Positions 13,797 to 28,150 of a DNA stretch of 64,000 bases are shown here, one piece after another (the first letter of the stretch is position 1; every line of letters begins with the position of its first letter). The notes below the pieces were generated by a model. That model worked only from the letters and a program-made list of their open reading frames with translations. It searched no databases and was not told the DNA's origin. Source of the stretch: Lasioglossum baleicum (lineage: Eukaryota > Arthropoda > Insecta > Hymenoptera > Halictidae); contig NW_027469323.1 in NCBI RefSeq assembly GCF_051020765.1, forward strand, positions 1 through 64,000. Reading direction: 5' to 3'. Position numbers and translations under genes: made by a program.

Positions 13797-16337
13797 GGAT
13801 GCTTCCCGCAGGCTAGTCGAGTAAAAACACGTGCGAGAGGATGCATCCCGCAGGCTAGTCGAGTAAAAACACGTGCGAGGTTTTGTGGGATGCGCATGCG
13901 CAGGTTTTGTGGGATGCGCATGCGCAGGTTTTGTGGGATGCGCATGGCTAGTCGAGCAAAAACACGTGCGAGAGGATGCATCCCGCATGGTAGTCGAGTA
14001 AAAACACGTGCGAGAGGATGCATCCCGCAGGCTAGTCGAGTAAAAACACGTGCGAGGTTTTGTGGGATGCGCATGCGCAGGTTTTGTGGGATGCGCATGC
14101 GCAGGTTTTTTGGGATGCGCATGCGCAGGTTTTTTGGGATGCGCATGGCTAGTCGAGCAAAAACACGTGCGAGAGGATGCATCCCGCAGGCTAGTCGAGT
14201 AAAAACACGTGCGAGAGGATGCATACCGCAGGCTAGTCGAGTAAAAACACGTGCGAGGTTTTGTGGGATGCGCATGCGCAGGTTTTGTGGGATGCGCATG
14301 CGCAGGTTTTTTGGGATGCGCATGCCTAGTCGAGCAAAAACACGTGCGAGAGGATGCATCCCGCAGGCTAGTCGAGCAAAAACACGTGCGAGAGGATGCA
14401 TCCCGCAGGCCAGTCGAGTAAAAACACGTGCGAGAGGATGCATCCCGCAGGCTAGTCGAGTAAAAACGTGCGAGAGGATGCATCCCGCAGGCTAGTCGAG
14501 TAAAAACACGTGCGAGAGGATGCATCCCGCATGCTAGTCGAGTAAAAACACGTGCGAGAGGATGCGTCCCGCAGGCCAGTCGAGTAAAAACACGTGCGAG
14601 AGGATGCATCCCGCAGGCTAGTCGAGTAAAAACACGTGCGAGAAGATGCATCCCGCAGGCTAGTCGAGTAAAAACACGTGCGAGGTTTTGTGGGATGCGC
14701 ATGCGCAGGTTTTGTGGGATGCGCATGCGCAGGTTTTGTGGGATGCGCATGGCTAGTCGAGCAAAAACACGTGCGAGAGGATGCATCCCGCAGGGTAGTC
14801 GAGTAAAAACACGTGCGAGAGGATGCATCCCGCAGGCTAGTCGAGTAAAAACACGTGCGAGGTTTTGTGGGATGCGCAGGTTTTGTGGGATGCGCATGCG
14901 CAGGTTTTTTGGGATGCGCATGCGCAGGTTTTTTGGGATGCGCATGGCTAGTCGAGCAAAAACACGTGCGAGAGGATGCATCCCGCAGGCTAGTCGAGTA
15001 AAAACACGTGCGAGAGGATGCATACCGCAGGCTAGTCGAGTAAAAACACGTGCGAGGTTTTGTGGGATGCGCATGCGCAGGTTTTGTGGGATGCGCATGC
15101 GCAGGTTTTTTGGGATGCGCATGCCTAGTCGAGCAAAAACACGTGCGAGAGGATGCATCCCGCAGGCTAGTCGAGCAAAAACACGTGCGAGAGGATGCAT
15201 CCCGCAGGCCAGTCGAGTAAAAACACGTGCGAGAGGATGCATCCCGCAGGCTAGTCGAGTAAAAACGTGCGAGAGGATGCATCCCGCAGGCTAGTCGAGT
15301 TAAAACACGTGCGAGAGGATGCATACCGCAGGCTAGTCGAGTAAAAACACGTGCGAGGTTTTGTGCAATGCGCATGCGCAGGTTTTGTGGGATGCGCATG
15401 GCTAGTCGAGCAAAAACACGTGCGAGAGGATGCATCCCGCAGGGTAGTCGAGTAAAAACACGTGCGAGAAGATGCATCCCGCAGGCTAGTCGAGTAAAAA
15501 CACGTGCGAGGTTTTGTGGGATGCGCATGCGCAGGTTTTGTGGGATGCGCATGCGCAGGTTTTTTGGGATGCGCATGCGCAGGTTTTTTGGGATGCGCAT
15601 GCCTAGTCGAGCAAAAACACGTGCGAGAGGATGCATCCCGCAGGCTAGTCGAGCAAAAACACGTGCGAGAGGATGCATCCCGCAGGCCAGTCGAGTAAAA
15701 ACACGTGCGAGGTTTTGTGCAATGCGCATGCGCAGGTTTTGTGGGATGCGCATGGCCAGTCGAGTAAAAACACGTGCGAGAGGATGCATCCCGCAGGGTA
15801 GTCGAGTAAAAACACGTGCAAGAAGATGCATCCCGCAGGCTAGTCGAGTAAAAACACGTGCGAGGTTTTGTGGGATGCGCATGCGCAGGTTTTGTGGGAT
15901 GCGCATGCGCAGGTTTTTTGGGATGCGCATGCGCAGGTTTTTTGGGATGCGCATGCCTAGTCGAGCAAAAACACGTGCGAGAGGATGCATCCCGCAGGCT
16001 AGTCGAGCAAAAACACGTGCGAGAGGATGCATCCCGCAGGCCAGTCGAGTAAAAACACGTGCGAGAGGATGCATCCCGCAGGCTAGTCGAGTAAAAACGT
16101 GCGAGAGGATGCATCCCGCAGGCTAGTCGAGTAAAAACACGTGCGAGAGGATGCATCCCGCAGGCTAGTCGAGTAAAAACACGTGCGAGAGGATGCATCC
16201 CGCAGGCTAGTCGAGTAAAAACACGTGCGAGAGGATGCATCCCGCAGGCTAGTCGAGTAAAAACACGTGCGAGGTTTTGTGGGATGCGCATGCGCAGGTT
16301 TTGTGGGATGCGCATGCGCAGGTTTTTTGGGATGCGC
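13797..16337. repeat. Segmental duplication within the satellite, second copy (offset about 4667 bp)
   Basis: Partner of the block at about 9130-11670. The repeat order and rare variants agree over roughly 2.5 kb, with only scattered substitutions visible. The two copies diverge near 16337, where this copy joins GGCTAGACGAG and the other continues GGCTAGTCGAG. Confidence 0.8.
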
Positions 16338-19300
16338 ATGGCTAGACGAGTAAAAACACGTGCGAGAGGATGCATACCGCAGGCTAGTCGAGTAAAAACA
16401 CGTGCGAGGTTTTGTGGGATGCGCATGCGCAGGTTTTGTGGGATGCGCATGCGCAGGTTTTATGGGATGCGCATGGCTAGTCGAGCAAAAACACGTGCGA
16501 GAGGATGCATCCCGCAGGGTAGTCGAGTAAAAACACGTGCGAGGTTTTGTGGGATGCGCATGCGCAGGTTTTGTGGGATGCGCATGAGCAGGTTTTATGG
16601 GATGCGCATGCGCAGGTTTTGTGGGATGCGTATGCGCAGGTTTTTTGGGATGCGCATGGCTAGTCGAGCAAAAACACGTGCGAGAGGATGCATCCCGCAG
16701 GGTAGTCGAGTAAAAACACGTGCAAGAGGATGCTTCCCGCAGGCTAGTCGAGTAAAAACACGTGCGAGAGGATGCATCCCGCAGGCTAGTCGAGTAAAAA
16801 CACGTGCGAGAGGATGCATCCCGCAGGCTAGTCGAGTAAAAACACGTGCGAGAAGATGCATCCCGCAGGCTAGTCGAGTAAAAACACGTGCGAGGTTTTG
16901 TGGGATGCGCATGCGCAGGTTTTGTGGGATGCGCATGCGCAGGTTTTTTGGGATGCGCATGCGCAGGTTTTGTGGGATGCGCATGCGCAGGTTTTTTGGG
17001 ATGCGCATGCGCAGGTTTTTTGGGATGCGCATGCCTAGTCGAGCAAAAACACGTGCGAGAGGATGCATCCCGCAGGCTAGTCGAGCAAAAACACGTGCGA
17101 GAGGATGCATCCCGCAGGCCAGTCGAGTAAAAACACGTGCGAGAGGATGCATCCCGCAGGCTAGTCGAGTAAAAACACGTGCGAGGAGATGCATCCCGCA
17201 GGCTAGTCGAGTAAAAACACGTGCGAGGTTTTGTGGGATGCGCATGCGCAGGTTTTGTGGGATGCGCATGCGCAGGTTTTTTGGGATGCGCATGCGCAGG
17301 TTTTTTGGGATGCGCATGGCTAGTCGAGCAAAAACACGTGCGAGAGGATGCATCCCGCAGGGTAGTCGAGTAAAAACACGTGCGAGAGGATGCATCCCGC
17401 AGGCTAGTCGAGTAAAAACACGTGCGAGGTTTTGTGGGATGCGCATGCGCAGGTTTTGTGGGATGCGCATGCGCAGGTTTTTTGGGATGCGCATGGCTAG
17501 TCGAGCAAAAACACGTGCGAGAGGATGCATCCCGCAAGGTAGTTGAGTCAAAACACGTGCGAGAGGATGCATCCCGCAGGCTAGTCGAGTAAAAACACGT
17601 GCGAGAGGATGCATCCCGCAGGCTAGTCGAGTAAAAACACGTGCGAGAAGATGCATCCCGCAGGCTAGTCGAGTAAAAACACGTGCGAGGTTTTGTGGGA
17701 TGCGCATGCGCAGGTTTTTTGGGATGCGCATGCGCAGGTTTTGTGGGATGCGCATGCGCAGGTTTTTTGGGATGCGCATGCGCAGGTTTTTTGGGATGCG
17801 CATGCCTAGTCGAGCAAAAACACGTGCGAGAGGATGCATCCCGCAGGCTAGTCGAGCAAAAACACGTGCGAGAGGATGCATCCCGCAGGCCAGTCGAGTA
17901 AAAACACGTGCGAGAGGATGCATCCCGCAGGCTAGTCGAGTAAAAACGTGCGAGAGGATGCATCCCGCAGGCTAGTCGAGTAAAAACACGTGCGAGAGGA
18001 TGCATCCCGCAGGCTAGTCGAGTAAAAACACGTGCGAGAGGATGCATCCCGCAGGCTAGTCGAGTAAAAACACGTGCGAGAGGATGCATCCCGCAGGCTA
18101 GTCGAGTAAAAACACGTGCGAGGTTTTGTGGGATGCGCATGCGCAGGTTTTGTGGGATGCGCATGCGCAGGTTTTTTGGGATGCGCATGGCTAGACGAGT
18201 AAAAACACGTGCGAGAGGATGCATACCGCAGGCTAGTCGAGTAAAAACACGTGCGAGGTTTTGTGGGATGCGCATGCGCAGGTTTTGTGGGATGCGCATG
18301 CGCAGGTTTTATGGGATGCGCATGGCTAGTCGAGCAAAAACACGTGCGAGAGGATGCATCCCGCAGGGTAGTCGAGTAAAAACACGTGCGAGGTTTTGTG
18401 GGATGCGCATGCGCAGGTTTTGTGGGATGCGCATGAGCAGGTTTTATGGGATGCGCATGCGCAGGTTTTGTGGGATGCGTATGCGCAGGTTTTTTGGGAT
18501 GCGCATGGCTAGTCGAGCAAAAACACGTGCGAGAGGATGCATCCCGCAGGGTAGTCGAGTAAAAACACGTGCAAGAGGATGCTTCCCGCAGGCTAGTCGA
18601 GTAAAAACACGTGCGAGAGGATGCATCCCGCAGGCTAGTCGAGTAAAAACACGTGCGAGAGGATGCATCCCGCAGGCTAGTCGAGTAAAAACACGTGCGA
18701 GAAGATGCATCCCGCAGGCTAGTCGAGTAAAAACACGTGCGAGGTTTTGTGGGATGCGCATGCGCAGGTTTTGTGGGATGCGCATGCGCAGGTTTTTTGG
18801 GATGCGCATGCGCAGGTTTTGTGGGATGCGCATGCGCAGGTTTTTTGGGATGCGCATGCGCAGGTTTTTTGGGATGCGCATGCCTAGTCGAGCAAAAACA
18901 CGTGCGAGAGGATGCATCCCGCAGGCTAGTCGAGCAAAAACACGTGCGAGAGGATGCATCCCGCAGGCCAGTCGAGTAAAAACACGTGCGAGAGGATGCA
19001 TCCCGCAGGCTAGTCGAGTAAAAACACGTGCGAGGAGATGCATCCCGCAGGCTAGTCGAGTAAAAACACGTGCGAGGTTTTGTGGGATGCGCATGCGCAG
19101 GTTTTGTGGGATGCGCATGCGCAGGTTTTTTGGGATGCGCATGCGCAGGTTTTTTGGGATGCGCATGGCTAGTCGAGCAAAAACACGTGCGAGAGGATGC
19201 ATCCCGCAGGGTAGTCGAGTAAAAACACGTGCGAGAGGATGCATCCCGCAGGCTAGTCGAGTAAAAACACGTGCGAGGTTTTGTGGGATGCGCATGCGCA

Positions 19301-19470
19301 GGTTTTGTGGGATGCGCATGCGCAGGTTTTTTGGGATGCGCATGGCTAGTCGAGCAAAAACACGTGCGAGAGGATGCATCCCGCAAGGTAGTTGAGTCAA
19401 AACACGTGCGAGAGGATGCATCCCGCAGGCTAGTCGAGTAAAAACACGTGCGAGAGGATGCATCCCGCAG
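16083..19470. repeat. Tandem duplication of about 1849 bp within the satellite
   Basis: The block starting at 16083 repeats from 17932 with a constant offset of 1849 bp, to about 19470. Diagnostic rare variants recur in both: GGCTAGACGAG at the B-to-A join, GTTTTATGGG, ATGAGCAGG, GCGTATGCGC and the AAGGTAGTTGAGTC unit. A third relative lies near 6320-7620, about 10.0 kb upstream, and differs by one extra B unit. Edges are approximate. Confidence 0.8.
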
Positions 19471-21977
19471 GCTAGTCGAGCAAAAACACGTGCGAGAGGA
19501 TGCATCCCGCAGGCTAGTCGAGTAAAAACACGTGCGAGAGGATGCATCCCGCAGGCTAGACGAGTAAAAACACGTGCGAGGTTTTGTGGGATGCGCATGC
19601 GCAGGTTTTGTGGGATGCGCATGCGCAGGTTTTTTGGGATGCGCATGGCTAGTCGAGCAAAAACACGTGCGAGAGGATGCATCCCGCAGGGTAGTCGAGT
19701 AAAAACACGTGCGAGAGGATGCATCCTGCAGGCTAGACGAGTAAAAACACGTGCGAGGTTTCGTGGGATGCGCATGCGCAGGTTTTGTGGGATGCGCATG
19801 CGCAGGTTTTTTGGGATGCGCATGGCTAGTCGAGCAAAAACACGTGCGAGAGGATGCATCCCGCAGGGTAGTCGAGTAAAAACACGTGCGAGAGGATGCA
19901 TCCTGCAGGCTAGACGAGTAAAAACACGTGCGAGGTTTCGTGGGATGCGCATGCGCAGGTTTTGTGGGATGCGCATGCGCAGGTTTTTTGGGATGCGCAT
20001 GGCTAGTCGAGCAAAAACACGTGCGAGAGGATGCATCCCGCAGGGTAGTCGAGTGAAAACACGTGCGAGAGGATGCATCCCGCAGGCTAGTCGAGCAAAA
20101 ACACGTGCGAGAGGATGCATCCCGCAGGCTAGTCGAGTAAAAACACGTGCGAGAGGATGCATCCCGCAGGCTAGTCGAGTTAAAACACGTGCGAGAGGAT
20201 GCATCCCGCAGGCTAGTCGAGTAAAAACACGTGCGAGGTTTTGTGGGATGCGCATGCGCAGGTTTTTTGGGACGCGCATGGCTAGTCGAGCAAAAACACG
20301 TGCGAGAGGATGCATCCCGCAGGGTAGTCGAGTAAAAACAAGTGCAAGAGGATGCTTCCCGCAGGCTAGTCGAGTGAAAACACGTGCGAGAGGATGCATC
20401 CCTCAGGCTAGTCGAGTAAAAACACGTGCGAGAGGATGCTTCCCGCAGGCTAGTCGAGTAAAAACACGTGCGGGAGGATGCATCCCGCATGCTAGTCGAG
20501 TAAAAACACGTGCGAGAGGATGCATCCCGCAGGCTAGTCGAGTAAAAACACGTGCGAGAGGATGCATCCCGCAGGCTAGTCGAGTAAAAACACGTGCGAG
20601 ATTTTGTGGGATGCGCATGCGCAGGTTTTGTGGGATGCGCATGCGCAGGTTTTTTGGGATGCGCATGGCTAGTCGAGCAAAAACACGTGCGAGAGGATGC
20701 ATCCCGCAGGGTAGTCGAGTAAAAACACGTGCGAGAGGATGCATCCCGCAGGCTAGTCGAGTAAAAACACGTGCGAGGTTTTGTGGGATGCGCATGCGCA
20801 GGTTTTGTGGGATGCGCATGCGCAGGTTTTTTGGGATGCGCATGGCTAGTCGAGCAAAAACACGTGCGAGAGGATGCATCCCGCAGGGTAGTCGAGTAAA
20901 AACACGTGCGAGGTTTTGTGGGATGCGCATGCGCAGGTTTTGTGGGATGCGCATGCGCAGGTTTTTTGGGATGCGCATGCGCAGGTTTTTTGGGATGCGC
21001 ATGCCTAGTCGAGCAAAAACACGTGCGAGAGGATGCATCCCGCAGGCTAGTCGAGCAAAAACACGTGCGAGAGGATGCATCCCGCAGGCCAGTCGAGTAA
21101 AAACACGTGCGAGAGGATGCATCCCGCAGGCTAGTCGAGTAAAAACGTGCGAGAGGATGCATCCCGCAGGCTAGTCGAGTTAAAACACGTGCGAGAGGAT
21201 GCATACCGCAGGCTAGTCGAGTAAAAACACGTGCGAGGTTTTGTGCGATGCGCATGCGCAGGTTTTGTGGGATGCGCATGGCTAGTCGAGCAAAAACACG
21301 TGCGAGAGGATGCATCCCGCAGGGTAGTCGAGTAAAAACACGTGCGAGGTTTTGTGGGATGCGCATGCGCAGGTTTTGTGGGATGCGCATGCGCAGGTTT
21401 TGTGGGATGCGCATGCGCAGGTTTTTTGGGATGCGCATGGCTAGTCGAGCAAAAACACGTGCGAGAGGATGCATCCCGCAGGGAAGTCGAGTAAAAACAC
21501 GTGCAAGAGGATGCTTCCCGCAGGCTAGTCGAGTAAAAACACGTGCGAGAGGATGCATCCCGCAGGCTAGTCGAGTAAAAACACGTGCGAGAGGATGCTT
21601 CCCGCAGGCTAGTCGAGTAAAAACACGTGCGAGAGGATGCATCCCGCATGCTAGTCGAGTAAAAACACGTGCGAGAGGATGCGTCCCGCAGGCCAGTCGA
21701 GTAAAAACACGTGCGAGAGGATGCATCCCGCAGGGTAGTCGAGTAAAAACACGTGCGAGAAGATGCATCCCGCAGGCTAGTCGAGTAAAAACACGTGCGA
21801 GGTTTTGTGGGATGCGCATGCGCAGGTTTTGTGGGATGCGCATGCGCAGGTTTTTTGGGATGCGCATGCGCAGGTTTTTTGGGATGCGCATGCCTAGTCG
21901 AGCAAAAACACGTGCGAGAGGATGCATCCCGCAGGCCAGTCGAGTAAAAACACGTGCGAGAGGATGCATCCCGCAGG

Positions 21978-23585
21978 CTAGTCGAGTAAAAACGTGCGAG
22001 AGGATGCATCCCGCAGGCTAGTCGAGTTAAAACACGTGCGAGAGGATGCATACCGCAGGCTAGTCGAGTAAAAACACGTGCGAGGTTTTGTGGGATGCGC
22101 ATGCGCAGGTTTTATGGGATGCCCATGGCTAGTCGAGCAAAAACACGTGCGAGAGGATGCATCCCGCAGGGTAGTCGAGTAAAAACACGTGCGAGGTTTT
22201 GTGGGATGAGCATGCGCAGGTTTTGTGGGATGCGCATGCGCAGGTTTTGTGGGATGCGCATGCGCAGGTTTTGTGGGATGCGCATGCGCAGGTTTTTTGG
22301 GATGCGCATGGCTAGTCGAGCAAAAACACGTGCGAGAGGATGCATCCCGCAGGGTAGTCGAGTAAAAACACGTGCAAGAGGATGCTTCCCGCAGGCTAGT
22401 CGAGTAAAAACACGTGCGAGAGGATGCATCCCGTAGGCTAGTCGAGTAAAAACACGTGCGAGAGGATGCTTCCCGCAGGCTAGTCGAGTAAAAACACGTG
22501 CGAGAGGATGCATCCCGCATGCTAGTCGAGTAAAAACACGTGCGAGAGGATGCGTCCCGCAGGCTAGTCGAGCAAAAACACGTGCGAGAGGATGCATTCC
22601 GCAGGCTAGCCGAGTAAAAACACGTGCGAGGTTTTGTGGGATGCGCATGCGCAGGTTTTGTGGGATGCGCATGCGCAGGTTTTTTGGGATGCGCATGGCT
22701 AGTCGAGCAAAAACACGTGCGAGAGGATGCATCCCGCAGGGTAGTCGAGTAAAACACGTGCGAGAGGATGCATCCCGCAGGCTAGTCGAGTAAAAACGTG
22801 CGAGAGGATGCATCCCGCAGGCTAGTCGAGTTAAAACACGTGCGAGAGGATGCATACCGCAGGCTAGTCGAGTAAAAACACGTGCGAGGTTTTGTGGGAT
22901 GCGCATGCGCAGGTTTTATGGGATGCCCATGGCTAGTCGAGCAAAAACACGTGCGAGAGGATGCATCCCGCAGGGTAGTCGAGTAAAAACACGTGCGAGG
23001 TTTTGTGGGATGAGCATGCGCAGGTTTTGTGGGATGCGCATGCGCAGGTTTTGTGGGATGCGCATGCGCAGGTTTTGTGGGATGCGCATGCGCAGGTTTT
23101 TTGGGATGCGCATGGCTAGTCGAGCAAAAACACGTGCGAGAGGATGCATCCCGCAGGGTAGTCGAGTAAAAACACGTGCAAGAGGATGCTTCCCGCAGGC
23201 TAGTCGAGTAAAAACACGTGCGAGAGGATGCATCCCGCAGGCTAGTCGAGTAAAAACACGTGCGAGAGGATGCTTCCCGCAGGCTAGTCGAGTAAAAACA
23301 CGTGCGAGAGGATGCATCCCGCATGCTAGTCGAGTAAAAACACGTGCGAGAGGATGCGTCCCGCAGGCTAGTCGAGCAAAAACACGTGCGAGAGGATGCA
23401 TTCCGCAGGCTAGCCGAGTAAAAACACGTGCGAGGTTTTGTGGGATGCGCATGCGCAGGTTTTGTGGGATGCGCATGCGCAGGTTTTTTGGGATGCGCAT
23501 GGCTAGTCGAGCAAAAACACGTGCGAGAGGATGCATCCCGCAGGGTAGTCGAGTAAAACACGTGCGAGAGGATGCATCCCGCAGG
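21978..23585. repeat. Tandem duplication of 804 bp within the satellite
   Basis: The segment from about 21978 to 22781 is followed at once by a second copy from about 22782 to 23585. Shared private variants include GGTTTTATGGGATGCCCATGG (at 22109 and 22913), GATGAGCATGCG and the one-base-short TAAAACACGTG at the end. Differences are few, for example CCCGTAGG at 22431 in the first copy only, so the exchange looks recent. Confidence 0.85.
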
Positions 23586-24879
23586 CTAGTCGAGTTAAAA
23601 CACGTGCGAGAGGATGCATCCCGCAGGCTAGTCGAGTAAAAACACGTGCGAGAGGATGCTTCCCGCAGGCTAGTCGAGTAAAAACACGTGCGAGAGGATG
23701 CATCCCGCATGCTAGTCGAGTAAAAACACGTGCGAGAGGATGCGTCCCGCAGGCTAGTCGAGCAAAAACACGTGCGAGAGGATGCATTCCGCAGGCTAGC
23801 CGAGTAAAAACACGTGCGAGGTTTTGTGGGATGCGCATGCGCAGGTTTTGTGGGATGCGCATGCGCAGGTTTTTTGGGATGCGCATGGCTAGTCGAGCAA
23901 AAACACGTGCGAGAGGATGCATCCCGCAGGGTAGTCGAGTAAAAACACGTGCAAGAGGATGCTTCCCGCAGGCTAGTCGAGTAAAAACACGTGCGAGAGG
24001 ATGCATCCCGCAGGCTAGTCGAGTAAAAACACGTGCGAGAGGATGCATCCCGCAGGCTAGTCGAGTAAAAACACGTGCGAGGTTTTGTGGGATGCGCATG
24101 CGCAGGCTAGTCGAGTAAAAACACGTGCGAGAGGATGCATCCCGCATGCTAGTCGAGTAAAAACACGTGCGAGAGGATGCGTCCCGCAGGCTAGTCGAGC
24201 AAAAACACGTGTGAGAGGATGCATTCCGCAGGCTAGCCGAGTAAAAACACGTGCGAGGTTTTGTGGGATGCGCATGCGCAGGTTTTGTGGGATGCGCATG
24301 CGCAGGTTTTTTGGGATGCGCATGGCTAGTCGAGCAAAAACACGTGCGAGAGGATGCATCCCGCAGGGTAGTCGAGTAAAAACACGTGCGAGAGGATGCA
24401 TCACGCAGGCTAGTCGAGCAAAAACACGTGCGAGAGGATGCATCCCGCAGGCTAGTCGAGTAAAAACACGTGCGAGAGGATGCATCCCGCAGGCTAGTCG
24501 AGTAAAAACACGTGCGAGGTTTTGTGGGATGCGCATGCGCAGGTTTTTTGGGATGCGCATGGCTAGTCGAGCAAAAACACGTGCGAGAGGATGCATCCCG
24601 CAGGCTAGTCGAGTAAAAACACGTGCGAGAGGATGCGTCCCGCAGGCTAGTCGAGCAAAAACACGTGCGAGAGGATGCATCCCGCAGGCTAGTCGAGCAA
24701 AAACACGTGCGAGAGGATGCATCCCGCAGGCTAGTCGAGTAAAACACGTGCGAGAGGATGCATCCCGCAGGCTAGTCGAGTTAAAACACGTGCGAGAGGA
24801 TGCATCCCGCAGGCTAGTCGAGTAAAAACACGTGCGAGGTTTTGTGGGATCCGCATGCGCAGGTTTTTTGGGATGCGCA

Positions 24880-27800
24880 TGGCTAGTCGAGCAAAAACAC
24901 GTGCGAGAGGATGCATCCCGCAGGGTAGTCGAGTAAAAACACGTGCAAGAGGATGCTTCCCGCAGGCTAGTCGAGTAAAAACATGTGCGAGAGGATGCAT
25001 CCCGCAGGCTAGTCGAGTAAAAACACGTGCGAGAGGATGCATCCCGCAGGCTAGTCGAGTTAAAACACGTGCGAGAGGATGCATACCGCAGGCTAGTCGA
25101 GTAAAAACACGTGCGAGGTTTTGTGCGATGCGCATGCGCAGGTTTTGTGGGATGCGCATGGCTAGTCGAGCAAAAACACGTGCGAGAGGATGCATCCCGC
25201 ATGCTAGTCGAGTAAAAACACGTGCGAGAGGATGCGTCCCGCAGGCTAGTCGAGCAAAAACACGTGCGAGAGGATGCATTCCGCAGGCTAGCCGAGTAAA
25301 AACACGTGCGAGGTTTTGTGGGATGCGCATGCGCAGGTTTTGTGGGATGCGCATGCGCAGGTTTTGTGGGATGCGCATGCGCAGGTGTTTTGGGATGCGC
25401 ATGGCTAGTCGAGCAAAAACACGTGCGAGAGGATGCATCCCGCAGGGTAGTCGAGTAAAAACACGTGCGAGAGGATGCATCCCGCAGGCTAGTCGAGCAA
25501 AAACACGTGCGAGAGGATGCATCCCGCAGGCTAGTCGAGTAAAAACACGTGCGAGAGGATGCATCCCGCAGGCTAGTCGAGTAAAAACACGTGCGAGGTT
25601 TTGTGGGATGCGCATGCGCAGGTTTTGTGGGATGCGCATGCGCAGGTTTTTTGGGATGCGCATGGCTAGTCGAGCAAAAACACGTGCGAGAGGATGCATC
25701 CCGCAGGGTAGTCGAGTAAAAACACGTGCAAGAGGATGCTTCCCGCAGGCTAGTCGAGTAAAAACACGTGCGAGAGGATGCATCCCGCAGGCTAGTCGAG
25801 TAAAAACACGTGCGAGAGGATGCTTCCCGCAGGCTAGTCGAGTAAAAACACGTGCGAGAGAATGCATCCCGCATGCTAGTCGAGTAAAAACACGTGCGAG
25901 AGGATGCGTCCCGCAGGCTAGTCGAGCAAAAACACGTGCGAGAGGATGCATTCCGCAGGCTAGCCGAGTAAAAACACGTGCGAGGTTTTGTGGGATGCGC
26001 ATGCGCAGGTTTTGTGGGATGCGCATGCGCAGGTTTTTTGGGATGCGCATGGCTAGTCGAGCAAAAACACGTGCGAGAGGATGCATCCCGCAGGGTAGTC
26101 GAGTAAAACACGTGCGAGAGGATGCATCCCGCAGGCTAGTCGAGCAAAAACACGTGCGAGAGGATGCATCCCGCAGGCTAGTCGAGTAAAAACACGTGCG
26201 AGAGGATGCATCCCGCAGGCTAGTCGAGTAAAAACACGTGCGAGAGGATGCATACCGCAGGCTAGTCGAGTAAAAACACGTGCGAGGTTTTGTGGGATGC
26301 GCATGCGCAGGTTTTGTGGGATGCGCATGCGCAGGTTTTATGGGATGCCCATGGCTAGTCGAGCAAAAACACGTGCGAGAGGATGCATCCCGCAGGGTAG
26401 TCGAGTAAAAACACGTGCGAGGTTTTGTGGGATGAGCATGCGCAGGTTTTGTGGGATGCGCATGCGCAGGTTTTGTGGGATGCGCATGCGCAGGTTTTTT
26501 GGGATGCGCATGGCTAGTCGAGCAAAAACACGTGCGAGAGGATGCATCCCGCAGGGTAGTCGAGTAAAAACACGTGCAAGAGGATGCTTCCCGCAGGCTA
26601 GTCGAGTAAAAACACGTGCGAGAGGATGCATCCCGCAGGCTAGTCGAGTAAAAACACGTGCGAGAGGATGCTTCCCGCAGGCTAGTCGAGTAAAAACACG
26701 TGCGAGAGGATGCATCCCGCATGCTAGTCGAGTAAAAACACGTGCGAGAGGATGCGTCCCGCAGGCTAGTCGAGCAAAAACACGTGCGAGAGGATGCATT
26801 CCGCAGGCTAGCCGAGTAAAAACACGTGCGAGGTTTTGTGGGATGCGCATGCGCAGGTTTTGTGGGATGCGCATGCGCAGGTTTTTTGGGATGCGCATGG
26901 CTAGTCGAGCAAAAACACGTGCGAGAGGATGCATCCCGCAGGGTAGTCGAGTAAAAACACGTGCGAGAGGATGCATCACGCAGGCTAGTCGAGCAAAAAC
27001 ACGTGCGAGAGGATGCATCCCGCAGGCTAGTCGAGTAAAAACACGTGCGAGAGGATGCGTCCCGCAGGCTAGTCGAGCAAAAACACGTGCGAGAGGATGC
27101 ATCCCGCAGGCTAGTCGAGCAAAAACACGTGCGAGAGGATGCATCCCGCAGGCTAGTCGAGTAAAAACACGTGCGAGAGGATGCATCCCGCAGGCTAGTC
27201 GAGTTAAAACACGTGCGAGAGGATGCATCCCGCAGGCTAGTCGAGTAAAAACACGTGCGAGGTTTTGTGGGATGCGCATGCGCAGGTTTTGTGGGATGCG
27301 CATGCGCAGGTTTTGTGGGATGCGCATGCGCAGGTTTTTTGGGATGCGCATGGCTAGTCGAGCAAAAACACGTGCGAGAGGATGCATCCCGCAGGGTAGT
27401 CGAGTAAAAACACGTGCAAGAGGATGCTTCCCGCAGGCTAGTCGAGTAAAAACATGTGCGAGAGGATGCATCCCGCAGGCTAGTCGAGTAAAAACACGTG
27501 CGAGAGGATGCATCCCGCAGGCTAGTCGAGTTAAAACACGTGCGAGAGGATGCATACCGCAGGCTAGTCGAGTAAAAACACGTGCGAGGTTTTGTGCGAT
27601 GCGCATGCGCAGGTTTTGTGGGATGCGCATGGCTAGTCGAGCAAAAACACGTGCGAGAGGATGCATCCCGCATGCTAGTCGAGTAAAAACACGTGCGAGA
27701 GGATGCGTCCCGCAGGCTAGTCGAGCAAAAACACGTGCGAGAGGATGCATTCCGCAGGCTAGCCGAGTAAAAACACGTGCGAGGTTTTGTGGGATGCGCA

Positions 27801-28150
27801 TGCGCAGGTTTTGTGGGATGCGCATGCGCAGGTTTTGTGGGATGCGCATGCGCAGGTGTTTTGGGATGCGCATGGCTAGTCGAGCAAAAACACGTGCGAG
27901 AGGATGCATCCCGCAGGGTAGTCGAGTAAAAACACGTGCGAGAGGATGCATCCCGCAGGCTAGTCGAGCAAAAACACGTGCGAGAGGATGCATCCCGCAG
28001 GCTAGTCGAGTAAAAACACGTGCGAGAGGATGCATCCCGCAGGCTAGTCGAGTAAAAACACGTGCGAGATTTTGTGGGATGCGCATGCGCAGGTTTTGTG
28101 GGATGCGCATGCGCAGGTTTTTTGGGATGCGCATGGCTAGTCGAGCAAAA
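24880..28150. repeat. Duplicated satellite segment with offset of about 2471 bp
   Basis: About 24880-25680 and 27350-28150 share the same unit order and rare variants at a 2471-bp offset. Examples are AAAACATGTGCG (24979 and 27450), GTGCGATGCGC (25123 and 27594) and GCAGGTGTTTTGGG (25381 and 27852). The block boundaries are approximate, and the sequence between the copies is also satellite. Confidence 0.75.
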
